DNA of 64,000 bases from Komagataella phaffii GS115 (lineage: Eukaryota > Ascomycota > Pichiomycetes > Pichiales > Pichiaceae). Shown one piece after another: positions 38,259-47,191 of the stretch. The stretch spans positions 1,736,001 to 1,800,000 of the forward strand of contig NC_012963.1 in the NCBI RefSeq assembly GCF_000027005.1, in the 5' to 3' direction. The notes below the pieces were generated by a model that did not search any database, was not told the DNA's origin, and saw nothing but the letters and a program-made list of their open reading frames with translations. Made by a program: the position numbers and the translations under genes. Positions within the stretch are counted from its first letter, which is position 1. Each line of letters begins with the position of its first letter.

Positions 38259-40319
38259 ATGGATTACCGTTCAAAAATGCCCCTGGCCTCGGTAAACAAT
38301 AATCAGTTGAATACTACTCTTCCCAGGGCCAAGCGTTTGAGTCTGTCCACGCGACAATCGATCATTGGTGGACCAAAACTGCTAAACTATGACAGCACGA
38401 AGAGAAGAACAATTGGTGGACCAGGGCACCCTACAGTGGGCTATAATAGTGCTACAACAACCATATCAGCAGCCACCAAACGAAAGTCTGAAATATTAAA
38501 AGGGGCTAACAATAAACGACGCGTGTCTATGTATGGGGGAATGGATACCAAGCGAGTGTCAATCTACGGTGGGTTGAATACCACGAGCTCTTTCAGCAAA
38601 GACCCAAGACCATTACGGGACAAATCGTATCAGGCAATGCTCCAACAGGAAGTTCATGACTATTTAATGGAAAACAAATTTGAGCTGGAAATGAAATATC
38701 CCATCACTATCAAAAGTCTCAAATTTCCCACACAGAAAGATTTTGTCCTGGTATTTCAATGGTTGTACAAGAGGATAGATCCTGGTTACAAATTTCTAAA
38801 GTCCATAGAACAGGAGGTCTATTTTCTTCTTAAAACTTTAGGATATCCTTACATTGAAGCAATCAACAAAAGTCAGATCAGTGCTGTTGGTGGATCCAAT
38901 TGGCCTATTTTTCTTGGTATGTTACATTGGCTCGTTAAACTAGGAGAATCATTGGAAGAAATTGATGAAGCTGATGTCAACCAATTTCAAATAGAATCGT
39001 ACACAAATTCAGTTGATGACAATGCAATTGCTCAAGATGACTTGATACTTGACAAACTGTTCACTAGATACATTATCAAATCCTACAAATCGTACTTGAA
39101 TAATGAAGACGATTATTCATCATTTTATCAAGAAATGGAAAGTGATTACAATGTTTATGCCAATCGTTTAGCGGAGAACATTACAGCAATGAGAGAAAGT
39201 AACATAAATCTAAATCAAGAACTGACCACGCTACAAATATCCAACGAAGAAGTCACGCATGCTCTGAAGAAATGCAGCATAATGAAACAAGATCTAGAGA
39301 AGTTCCAATCATACATTGAAATGATGGAGGCAAAGAAATTGAAATGGAAACCGGTACTTACCTCCTTACAAGATGAGCTACGAAAGTCTCAATCTGAGTT
39401 TGAAACTCTTCAATCCATTAAGGAGAAGATCGTTGCTAAGCTAAGAGAAGAAGGCTTTACAGTTGAGGATATTGAGTATCTAAACCAAGAAAACACCTCT
39501 CTGTCTAAAGAATTGACAAGATCCAAGGAAAAGATGGCAGAAATAACACAGAACATAAAAGCAAAAGAAATCTCAGCAAGCAATTCTTTCAATTTACTGC
39601 AGCAAAAGATTGATTCTTACAACTCCAGTGTATACAAGATCATCAATTCTATAGGCAACTTAGAGTATGATGTATCTAAGTTTGATTTAGAGATAACGAC
39701 CTTCTCCAACAAATTCCTAAACGACGATTCCCTGTTAGGCCTGAAACCCCATGAAATCATCACAGATATAAAAGAAAAGGATTTAAAACAACAGCAGTTT
39801 GAACTGAAAAAATTGATCGTTGAAAAATCTTACAGTTTGCAAGATGATATAATAAAGCTTCAAGAAAATTTGGATCTTATCAACGAATCAATAAACGAGC
39901 AAAAAGATCAAGTAGACTCGTTAGAAACTAATTTAACAGAGTCTAAACTTCTCTACGACGAAATGTACGAAACTATGATGAACGAATCTTCCAAAGCTAA
40001 CATAGAATTGGCAAAGTTGAATAGGGACTTACAATCCATTCAACTCAAGTCCAAAGAAAACACATCCAGAGTGAACCAAAAATATAACTCAATTAAGATA
40101 GAATATGATCAGTTGAAACATGAAATTAATCGAAAAAGAATGGATTATCAAAATAAGGTCCGACAAATATTAGAGTTTGTGGTTGACTTTAAGCTGGGTA
40201 TTCAATCGAATTTAGAAGATCTAGAACAATTAGTGATTCAAGAATGCAATGAAGAGCTTGATCAGGTCGAAGACAGCCCGAGAACTGAAGCACTCCAGGG
40301 AGCTGAGAATAACGTGTAA
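38259..40319 (+). CDS. NDC80: Kinetochore protein Ndc80 (Hec1)
   Basis: Ndc80 is the main microtubule-binding subunit of the outer-kinetochore Ndc80 complex. The 686-residue product has a basic Ser/Thr/Arg-rich tail (residues 1-110) with several RR/KR-x-S/T sites (RLSLSTRQS, KRRTIGG, RRVSMYGG) that look like Aurora kinase targets. The calponin-homology domain follows (about 115-250, with YPITIKSLKFPTQKDFVLVFQWLYKRIDPGY). Long coiled coils fill the rest, with the usual break. The Aurora kinase gene IPL1 is also in this window, at 51551-52609. The stop is 54 bp from the convergent SSL2 stop. Confidence 0.96.
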   Translation: MDYRSKMPLASVNNNQLNTTLPRAKRLSLSTRQSIIGGPKLLNYDSTKRRTIGGPGHPTVGYNSATTTISAATKRKSEILKGANNKRRVSMYGGMDTKRVSIYGGLNTTSSFSKDPRPLRDKSYQAMLQQEVHDYLMENKFELEMKYPITIKSLKFPTQKDFVLVFQWLYKRIDPGYKFLKSIEQEVYFLLKTLGYPYIEAINKSQISAVGGSNWPIFLGMLHWLVKLGESLEEIDEADVNQFQIESYTNSVDDNAIAQDDLILDKLFTRYIIKSYKSYLNNEDDYSSFYQEMESDYNVYANRLAENITAMRESNINLNQELTTLQISNEEVTHALKKCSIMKQDLEKFQSYIEMMEAKKLKWKPVLTSLQDELRKSQSEFETLQSIKEKIVAKLREEGFTVEDIEYLNQENTSLSKELTRSKEKMAEITQNIKAKEISASNSFNLLQQKIDSYNSSVYKIINSIGNLEYDVSKFDLEITTFSNKFLNDDSLLGLKPHEIITDIKEKDLKQQQFELKKLIVEKSYSLQDDIIKLQENLDLINESINEQKDQVDSLETNLTESKLLYDEMYETMMNESSKANIELAKLNRDLQSIQLKSKENTSRVNQKYNSIKIEYDQLKHEINRKRMDYQNKVRQILEFVVDFKLGIQSNLEDLEQLVIQECNEELDQVEDSPRTEALQGAENNV

Positions 40320-40373
40320 TCAAATGTACAATAGAGAATAGACTAATTATCATACTAACAATACATCTTGTTC

Positions 40374-42836
40374 TCATCTCTTTTTCTTGTAGTACATCTT
40401 TTGGATTAAAGGGTGGTGCTCCTTTAGTTCCTTGTTTTTGTTTCTGCTGTATTCGACATAGGCCATGTCTTCACCACCAGCAAGACCAGCTAACGATCCT
40501 GTCGTTCTCGTTGCGGAGGAAGATTGACCGCCAGAGCGAACTCTCTTGCTGACACCACCTCCAATCATGTTCTCAGAGTCTTCACCGGCTTCAATTCCTG
40601 CTGCATCCTCGTTCTTCAGAAGAACATCCTGTAACAATTCTCTACGCTCACGAGCGGAGGAATATGCCAGGTTCGGCAAGCTCTCCATTCCATGAAGATG
40701 AGTGATGACTTTGAAGGCATAACCTTGGTCGACCAAAAAGGCCTGTCTTTTAGTGGAATAATACATTTCCTGTGTGTCCTTAGATACTAACGAATAGAAA
40801 AAAGCATTAAATCCCTCGTCATTTCTTCTTTTAGCTCTCAAAATTCTACCCAAACGTTGAGCTTCTTGACGTCTAGAACCATAATGAGAAGAAATTTGAA
40901 TTAAACATGTTGCCTCTGGTAAATCAATAGATGTGTCACCTACCTTTGAAAGGAAAATTGTGTTGACCTGATCATTATACTGAAAGTTTTGCAAGATGTT
41001 CATTCGTTCCTGCTGTGGGGTGGATCCATAAATAAATGGTTTACCAAGCTTTAGTGCATACTCTTGCAAGGCGTAGACGTTATCAGAAAAAACGATAATC
41101 TTATCACCTCGTTGTTCGTGGTAATGAATAAGAAACTGGCATGCCTGAAACTTGGTGGGATTCATAATATACAATAACATCCTCTTACGTGAGGTTTCTC
41201 TGAGATATTCTTGATAAAATTCAGAAGTCATTGGGCACCAAACTTCGGCGCACTGAACATTGGCTATGTGACCTTTCTGAGCCAAGTCCATCCAATTGGC
41301 CTCATATAACTTTGGTCCGATTAAAAAGTTAAGATCACCAATTTTATCGTCTTCACGAACTAATGTTGCTGTCAAGCCTAATTTTGCGTGGGCGGCAATA
41401 GTTGTGACCACTCTTCTGAACATTGCAGCTGGTACGACGTGGACCTCATCTAAAATGATAAAACCCCACTCCCTCGAAGTAAGAAAGTCCATAACTTTTT
41501 GAGAGTCGTGAGATCTATTTCTGGTGTTAGCGACCATAGAGTAAGTAGATACGACCAGACCAGCATCACCAGTAAACATCTCCTTGTTTTCTGATGTGAA
41601 AACAGCAACATTTTCTGGTTGAATCGTGCACCATTGCAAGAATTGTTGTCTCCATTGCATTACTGACACTGATGATGTACAAAGAACAATAACAGACTTC
41701 TTAATGGTACAAGCTGCAGTGATGCCAACCAAGGTCTTACCAGCACCGCATGGAAGAACGATGATACCCGATCTAGCACGTCCATTACCGAACATTTTAG
41801 ATAAAGACTTTTCTTGATATGGTCTGATTTGCGTCGATGGTTTCAAGTCAATGTCCAAATCAGGGTTCCGCTGATCATTCCTGAAATCATACTCTTCCAA
41901 GACTGGATAATCAATTTCCTGGCACCTCTTTTTGACGATTTCAACGGATTCCGAGGCAATTTCGAACGAATGAACTTTATCAATATCATCATCTTCGTCC
42001 TCATCGTCCTCTTCAACTTTATCTTCGAACGGGTCACTTCCTATAGCTGTGTTGAAAGTGTTGGTGATGCTATTGTCGCTCGCAGGAGCAGCTGTACCCG
42101 CAATGACAAGGCCATCAGATTTTGGCTTATTCGTACGTACCAATCCATCGCTGGTAGTTGTCAACGTATCAGATTTAACTCGTAGTTGGCCAATCACCTC
42201 GTCCTTTAGTAACATTTGCAGAATATCTGCTTGCGAACTTTCTACATGGTATCTATTGTTCTTCAGAACTAGCTTGACCTTTCCATATGAAATGGTGGCA
42301 GATCTAATAAAATTCACAATCGAAGGTGCCACAGGTACTTTGGATAGACGATTCAGCACCGAAATGATATCATCGGTTTCTAGCCCCACAGAGACAGCAG
42401 CGTACAGGGAATAAGCAGTAATTCGATACTCATGAATAAAGCTGGGACGACTTATCGGCTCAGCAATGGTTACCAAAAAGTCCTGTGCTTGCTCACTTAA
42501 GGGTGAGAAACTTTCTAATATGATCCTACCATCATTTGGAGAGATCCATATAGGCCTTGAGGCATGATCAGGCTTCAGCTTCAAATAGGAAAAATCAGAC
42601 GATCCAAATACTTTGGAGACTGAATCAGGTATAAAATCCGATGGTCTATCCAAGGGGATCTCAATCAACTCATCTTCTTCAAATTTGGTGTCCTTGTTCT
42701 GTTTCTTGATCTCATCCATAGCAGACTGGGCTTTCTTCTTGTTAACCTTTTTCCTTCTTTTCGGAAATTCTTCCTCACTGTATGAATCAGAAGAGAATTC
42801 ATCCTCCAAGTAGTTGACTGCTGGTCTCCTTGACAT
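40374..42836 (-). CDS. SSL2: TFIIH DNA helicase/translocase Ssl2 (XPB, Rad25)
   Basis: Ssl2 is the XPB subunit of TFIIH. It drives promoter opening by RNA polymerase II and takes part in nucleotide excision repair. The 820-residue product has an acidic N-terminus, the damage-recognition-like domain beginning [20 protein letters not shown], and a helicase core with [16 protein letters not shown] (DEVH), the XPB RED motif ([24 protein letters not shown]) and [13 protein letters not shown]. The C-terminus [24 protein letters not shown] is the family end. The frame runs to 42932 by TTG; the ATG at 42836 begins [14 protein letters not shown]. Core identity to Saccharomyces is very high. Confidence 0.97.
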   Translation of the reverse strand: MSRRPAVNYLEDEFSSDSYSEEEFPKRRKKVNKKKAQSAMDEIKKQNKDTKFEEDELIEIPLDRPSDFIPDSVSKVFGSSDFSYLKLKPDHASRPIWISPNDGRIILESFSPLSEQAQDFLVTIAEPISRPSFIHEYRITAYSLYAAVSVGLETDDIISVLNRLSKVPVAPSIVNFIRSATISYGKVKLVLKNNRYHVESSQADILQMLLKDEVIGQLRVKSDTLTTTSDGLVRTNKPKSDGLVIAGTAAPASDNSITNTFNTAIGSDPFEDKVEEDDEDEDDDIDKVHSFEIASESVEIVKKRCQEIDYPVLEEYDFRNDQRNPDLDIDLKPSTQIRPYQEKSLSKMFGNGRARSGIIVLPCGAGKTLVGITAACTIKKSVIVLCTSSVSVMQWRQQFLQWCTIQPENVAVFTSENKEMFTGDAGLVVSTYSMVANTRNRSHDSQKVMDFLTSREWGFIILDEVHVVPAAMFRRVVTTIAAHAKLGLTATLVREDDKIGDLNFLIGPKLYEANWMDLAQKGHIANVQCAEVWCPMTSEFYQEYLRETSRKRMLLYIMNPTKFQACQFLIHYHEQRGDKIIVFSDNVYALQEYALKLGKPFIYGSTPQQERMNILQNFQYNDQVNTIFLSKVGDTSIDLPEATCLIQISSHYGSRRQEAQRLGRILRAKRRNDEGFNAFFYSLVSKDTQEMYYSTKRQAFLVDQGYAFKVITHLHGMESLPNLAYSSARERRELLQDVLLKNEDAAGIEAGEDSENMIGGGVSKRVRSGGQSSSATRTTGSLAGLAGGEDMAYVEYSRNKNKELKEHHPLIQKMYYKKKR

Positions 42837-43230
42837 TGAATTTCTCTTAAAGTAAAACTCAGTGGCAAGTAAAGAGGAGACAGAGTTCCTACATATTGTT
42901 CTAGGAGTTGAATAATAATGGTAGTGTACCAATTAGAGTGATGCTGATTAGTAAGAGGAAAATAGTGGACGGGAATAGCATGATCTCTACTTGTAGCATC
43001 AATTGAAACTATATCCCATCCAATGATGAGCCAGAGATTCTTACCTCCTTGCAAGCTACACTTCGTTCTTTTACCTCTATCTTTTTTACACCTACTTTTC
43101 AACACACTGTTGGCCTTCCCCGTAATGTAATTATGTAATCATTATATTGTAGTGCGACTATTAATGCGATCTGGCAAAACACTGACATTAGCATTTCGTC
43201 TTATCACTCTTCACAACAAGTTACACAACA
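42837..43230. promoter_or_regulatory. Divergent SSL2/SMT3 promoter region
   Basis: This 394-bp spacer lies between two head-to-head essential genes. The segment next to SMT3 carries the CACAACAAG..ACACAACA leader expected of a well-translated mRNA. I see no consensus TATA box and no gene. Confidence 0.5.
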
Positions 43231-43527
43231 ATGTCTGAATCTCCATCAGCCACTGAAACCAAGCCCGATATTAAGGAACCGAGTGAACACATTAATCTAA
43301 AAGTCAGTGACGGTTCTTCTGAAGTTTTTTTCAAGATTAAGAGAAAGACCCCTCTGAAAAGACTTATGGACGCTTTCTGCAAGAGACAAGGTAAGACTAG
43401 AGAATCTATTAGGTTTTTGGTAGACGGTCAACGTGTTTTGGATGACAACACTCCAGATGACTTGGACCTTGATGATAACGATGTAATTGAGGCTCATAGA
43501 GAACAGATCGGCGGATCCAACTATTAG
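43231..43527 (+). CDS. SMT3: SUMO (Smt3)
   Basis: Smt3 is the ubiquitin-like modifier SUMO. It is attached to lysines of septins, PCNA, kinetochore and many nuclear proteins. The 98-residue precursor has a flexible N-terminus with K11 and K15, which could form chains. The ubiquitin fold runs from [19 protein letters not shown] to [12 protein letters not shown]. The mature C-terminal GG is at residues 94-95, followed by the tripeptide SNY, which Ulp1-type protease must remove. Length and fold are normal. Confidence 0.98.
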   Translation: MSESPSATETKPDIKEPSEHINLKVSDGSSEVFFKIKRKTPLKRLMDAFCKRQGKTRESIRFLVDGQRVLDDNTPDDLDLDDNDVIEAHREQIGGSNY

Positions 43528-43789
43528 ACGAGTTAAAACTGTACAGATACGAATAAAGGTCTGAAAGAAGCGTGCTTTTTTCGCCTTTTGTCTATTAAAT
43601 TGTGGGAGCCATTTCCTCTGTTGATATATTGGAAATGTGTAATGCATAATAAAAAATTTCGACCTTACTGACGGTTACTAGTGTTTAACTTTATAGCTCA
43701 GTGTCAAGTGTATTTTACTTACAATTAAAGGCATTCTTTTATAAGTTTAACAGTACGCTTTACATATGGTAGGAATTCTAGATAATCAA

Positions 43790-45124
43790 CTAATCGGAGA
43801 ACTTGTAACTTCCGCTGTCTAAAGTGATAGAACCTCCTCTATAAGATCCTCTTTTCATCTTGTTTTTGTTCTTGGTAAAGTCCTTTCCACGTACAGCACC
43901 AAGTTTTTCATTGGCCTTTTCACCCCAAGTTCCTGCAGCACCTTTGTAAGTATTATCAGTTAAGGCGCCGTCTTCAAAGGAAATTTTTTCTCTTTCTATT
44001 CTTGAGAAATGCTTTCTCTGGCCTTCTTTGACTTCCTCGTTCTCAAGAATGGCTGGAATGTGTTCTTTTTTTGGTTTCGAGTCTGAGGATAAGGAGTCAG
44101 TGTGGGAAGAATCAGATGCTGATTCTGAGGGCTCTGAAGAGTGTAGTTTTTGCTTTTTGTTAGGGGAGGAACTGTTCTGAGATCTCTTGTTTGATTTAGC
44201 TTTTGAGTCAGAGTCAGAGTTTGAGCTTTCTGAATCTGAACTTTCGGATGAACTTTCTGAGCTGGAATCTGAACTAGAATCTGAACTGGACTCTGAAGAG
44301 CTCGATGAGCTGGATGAGCTGGATGAGCTGCTGCTATCAGACGAACTAGACTCTGAATCTGATTCAGAATCGGAAGTGCTATCTGATGAACTGTCACTGG
44401 AGCCTGACTCGCTTGGGCTAGATTGTTCACTTGACTTCTCTTCAACTTTATCCTTCTTCTCTATTTTCTTTCCTTCTTTCTCCTCCTTCTTTTCTGCTAG
44501 CAGTTCGACCTTTTCATCCTTTATTTCATCATCTGAATCTGAGCTATCTGAAGAACTTTCAGATGAATCTGAAGAGGTATCTGAAGAACTGGCTGACGAA
44601 CTGTCTGAAGAGCTTGAAGAAGAGCTCTCACTGGAACTGGAACTCGAGCTGGAACTTTCCTTGATCTCTTCCTTCTTTTCTTCTTTTTTGTCATCCTTTG
44701 TATCCTCCTGTTTCCCCTCCTTGTCATCTTCCTCTTCAGATTCAGACTCAGATTCAGAAGAAGAAGAAGAATCAGAAGAAGAACTAGAATCAGAATCAGA
44801 ATCAGAATCAGAATCAGAATCAGAGCTGGAGCTGTCAGAACTGTCAGAACTACCGGAACTTTCACTGTCGCTTTCGTTTCCACTTGACTCAGAATCGTCA
44901 TCAATCTCCATATCACTGACATTGCTGACAAGAATGTTCCAATTTCCGACAATCTGTTCCAATTTATACTCGCCATCTTCGATAGCACACTCCAAGTTCA
45001 ACTTTTCCTTCTTGGCCTGTTTTTCGACAGCCTCTGCGGCGTTCTTGAAACCAATATTGTCTAGATAATCCTTGATGTACTTAAGGACTTGCTCTTTTGG
45101 AGCTTCATTGATAAGTTCACTCAT
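43790..45124 (-). CDS. SRP40: Nucleolar phosphoprotein Srp40 (Nopp140-like)
   Basis: Srp40 is the yeast relative of Nopp140/NOLC1, a nucleolar chaperone of small nucleolar RNPs. The 444-residue product has an N-terminal LisH-like helix pair (about residues 5-40). The middle is very Ser/Asp/Glu-rich with basic patches, consistent with heavy CK2 phosphorylation. The conserved SRP40 C-terminal domain follows (FSRI..E.ISFEDGALTDNTYKGAAGTWG, then VRGKDFTKNKNKMKRGSYRGG). The C-terminal domain identifies the family; the middle is low complexity and not informative. The frame continues to 45166 by TTG; the ATG at 45124 starts MSELINEAPKEQ. Confidence 0.92.
   Translation of the reverse strand: MSELINEAPKEQVLKYIKDYLDNIGFKNAAEAVEKQAKKEKLNLECAIEDGEYKLEQIVGNWNILVSNVSDMEIDDDSESSGNESDSESSGSSDSSDSSSSDSDSDSDSDSDSSSSSDSSSSSESESESEEEDDKEGKQEDTKDDKKEEKKEEIKESSSSSSSSSESSSSSSSDSSSASSSDTSSDSSESSSDSSDSDDEIKDEKVELLAEKKEEKEGKKIEKKDKVEEKSSEQSSPSESGSSDSSSDSTSDSESDSESSSSDSSSSSSSSSSSSSSESSSDSSSDSSSESSSESSDSESSNSDSDSKAKSNKRSQNSSSPNKKQKLHSSEPSESASDSSHTDSLSSDSKPKKEHIPAILENEEVKEGQRKHFSRIEREKISFEDGALTDNTYKGAAGTWGEKANEKLGAVRGKDFTKNKNKMKRGSYRGGSITLDSGSYKFSD
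44190..44870 (-). repeat. Ser/Asp/Glu low-complexity coding tract in SRP40
   Basis: On the plus strand this stretch is a dense mixture of GAA/TCTGAA/TCAGAA/GAGCTG-type units. On the minus strand these read as Ser, Asp and Glu codons. The same composition produces long mirror frames on the opposite strand, which should not be annotated. Length variation between strains is expected. Confidence 0.85.
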
Positions 45125-45273
45125 TTTTAGAGAGGTTTCAAGAATATTTAGAAGTCTGGCTTTCAAGATAGATTTTTTTTTTCCCTGAAAAATTATCTTT
45201 ACAACATTTCGAGAGTTGTAGTACTTACTAGGATTTACATCTATCTATCTAACGTGACAAAACCCTTATGCTG

Positions 45274-46338
45274 TTAGAGCTTTGGTTTAGCAGTTAATGC
45301 GATGGGTTCCTGTAAAGAAAAACCCGTTTCGGTTAGCCTGCTCTTGATTATTTTCAGCACATCATCCGGTTGTTCTTCAGGAACAGTGTGGGTACCATTA
45401 GGGACTATGATACGGTCACTGTTCTCCAAATTCTTGATCAAGAAATTAGTTGTCTCTGGCGGATTCCATGTGGCGCTCCCTCCAACCACATGAAGGACCC
45501 TATTTTTGATAAACTGAACGCTACTCATCCCCATAGGAACGGAGCTGTCATAACCCTTGTAACATGTCAGATGCTGCTCTTTGGAGATTTTGGTAGTCCA
45601 TTTTCCATCCGGTCGCTGTATGACCTCATCTGATATAAAATATTCCAATAATTCTGACTCAAAGGGGGAGAAAAAAGACGTTCTTCTAAGCCATTCAACA
45701 GCTTCTTCCTTCGAATCAAATTCATCCTTGATGCCTCTGGCTAGTGCGGACAATAACCCCGAATTTCCCATTGTTTTATACCCTTCAGGAGGAGGTGCGG
45801 CAGAAGGATCAGAGTGTCTTCCATAAATAACGGGTTCTATCGTAATAATATCCTGAAAGAGTAAAGGTTCCAAAAATGCTGCGTAAACTGAGAGAAATCC
45901 CCCAAAGGAATGGCCTATTAGAATATTGTTACCTTTTTTGAAAGCATCATCGTTTGAGCGTTCTTCCATTACCACCTTGATGACATCTCTTGCTCCGTCC
46001 GTCCAATTGAATTCTGTGCCAAGATTGTCTTTGTTGAGCACTCCACTGTCGCCGTGCTGTACATGGTCAACTGTAATCATTGATCCTATGACAAAAGGAT
46101 AATCATCTTTCATAAAAGCCAATTTCTTCAATCTTTTGATGTAATATTTCCATATTGATTTGTTCATTCCTGTCGCATGAGAGAATATTAGGTTGAGAAT
46201 GGGCTTATTGTCATTGATTGTACCTTCGAACTTATATTTAAGATAGCATAGTTTCAACCGTTTCTCCTTATCAATAGTTGAGTTCTCAGTGTAGCGGGGC
46301 CAATGGGCATCAATAATTTTATTCTCCGCTGAATACAT
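45274..46338 (-). CDS. LPX1: Alpha/beta hydrolase, Lpx1-like peroxisomal lipase
   Basis: This is an alpha/beta hydrolase resembling Saccharomyces Lpx1, a peroxisomal-matrix lipase. The 354-residue product shows SHATGMNKSIWKYYI (oxyanion-hole region), VDHVQHGDSGV, GTEFNWTDGARDV, and nucleophile S144 in IGHSFGGF. A histidine near the C-terminus (PNGTHTVPEEQPDD) is the likely catalytic base. The last three residues are PKL, a noncanonical match to the PTS1 signal (Lpx1 itself ends QKL). The frame extends two codons to a TTG; the ATG at 46338 is used. Orthology is likely but rests on a few blocks. Confidence 0.8.
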   Translation of the reverse strand: MYSAENKIIDAHWPRYTENSTIDKEKRLKLCYLKYKFEGTINDNKPILNLIFSHATGMNKSIWKYYIKRLKKLAFMKDDYPFVIGSMITVDHVQHGDSGVLNKDNLGTEFNWTDGARDVIKVVMEERSNDDAFKKGNNILIGHSFGGFLSVYAAFLEPLLFQDIITIEPVIYGRHSDPSAAPPPEGYKTMGNSGLLSALARGIKDEFDSKEEAVEWLRRTSFFSPFESELLEYFISDEVIQRPDGKWTTKISKEQHLTCYKGYDSSVPMGMSSVQFIKNRVLHVVGGSATWNPPETTNFLIKNLENSDRIIVPNGTHTVPEEQPDDVLKIIKSRLTETGFSLQEPIALTAKPKL

Positions 46339-46387
46339 ATCCAAAGTGATTATAACCTCTCTTAAAAGTTATAAGGGGCCTTTGATT

Positions 46388-46395
46388 TTTATATA
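46388..46395 (-). promoter_or_regulatory. TATA box of the LPX1-like gene
   Basis: The minus strand reads TATATAAA here, a full TATAWAWR match, about 50 nt before the ATG at 46338. The spacing is nearly the same as for the YHB1 TATA box. Confidence 0.5.
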
Positions 46396-46599
46396 CATGG
46401 ATCCTCATCTTTACCACTCACGCATGTGATACCTGCTTACCGAGGGCACCTGTCGTGTATATCTCCCTCTTGTAACCCGCAATCAATTCCCCAAGCACAA
46501 CTTCGCGAACTGAAGTACATTATTTTTCCCCTTCAATCGTACCTACCTTAACCAATTACATCAACTGTTAGTAAGCACAGGAAGCAATCCTTTATATCA

Positions 46600-47091
46600 A
46601 TGTTCAGAACTACAGTCAACAGGATTCCTCTGAGGAGCACCTTTTCACAGTCTATACTGAGACCGCAGACGGCTCTGAGATTTCTTTCAAGCGAAACCAA
46701 AAATGCCATTGAAAGCGCTGTCAACTCTGCCAAGGTAGTCTTGTTCATGAAGGGGACCCCACAGCAACCCCAATGCGGATTTTCCAGGGCTACTATACAG
46801 ATGTTAGGACAGCAGGGCGTTGATCCAGAAAAGTTTGCCGCCTACAATGTGTTAGAGGACCAAGAGCTTAGAGAGGGCATTAAGGAATACAGTCAATGGC
46901 CTACTATTCCCCAACTGTATGTTGACAAAGAATTTGTTGGTGGGTGTGACATCGTTATGAGCATGGCTCAGAGTGGTGAGCTAACTGAACTGCTTGAGAA
47001 ACATGATGCTTTGATTCCAGAGGAACCCTACGATGAAGCTGAACCTGAAAAAGCTGCCGATGCTGAGGTGAAACCAAGATCTAGAGATTAA
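46600..47091 (+). CDS. GRX5: Mitochondrial monothiol glutaredoxin Grx5
   Basis: Grx5 is the matrix monothiol glutaredoxin that passes Fe-S clusters from the scaffold Isu to later carriers. The 163-residue product has a basic, hydroxylated presequence of about 30 residues ([20 protein letters not shown]). The glutaredoxin fold follows, with VVLFMKGTP, the CGFS active site at residues 59-62, WPTIPQLY and GGCDI (glutathione-binding). The acidic C-terminal tail is a little longer than in Saccharomyces. It is divergent from the LPX1-like gene and convergent with PRP16. Confidence 0.97.
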   Translation: MFRTTVNRIPLRSTFSQSILRPQTALRFLSSETKNAIESAVNSAKVVLFMKGTPQQPQCGFSRATIQMLGQQGVDPEKFAAYNVLEDQELREGIKEYSQWPTIPQLYVDKEFVGGCDIVMSMAQSGELTELLEKHDALIPEEPYDEAEPEKAADAEVKPRSRD

Positions 47092-47191
47092 GGGCATTTT
47101 TTGAAGACAAGAATACTCGGCAGTTAATCGGGTACACACTCAATGAAATTTTCTTGTTTACATTAGAACGTTGTATATAGATAATTTATGA

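Noticed and set aside
41814..42414. Plus-strand frames of about 120 codons opposite SSL2
   Set aside because: They are shadows of a highly conserved gene, with no independent protein features.
44187..45068. Long 293-codon plus-strand frame rich in Ser, Glu and Leu
   Set aside because: It is the mirror of the SRP40 Ser/Asp/Glu codon repeats; SRP40 has a conserved C-terminal domain, and the antisense frame has no family character.
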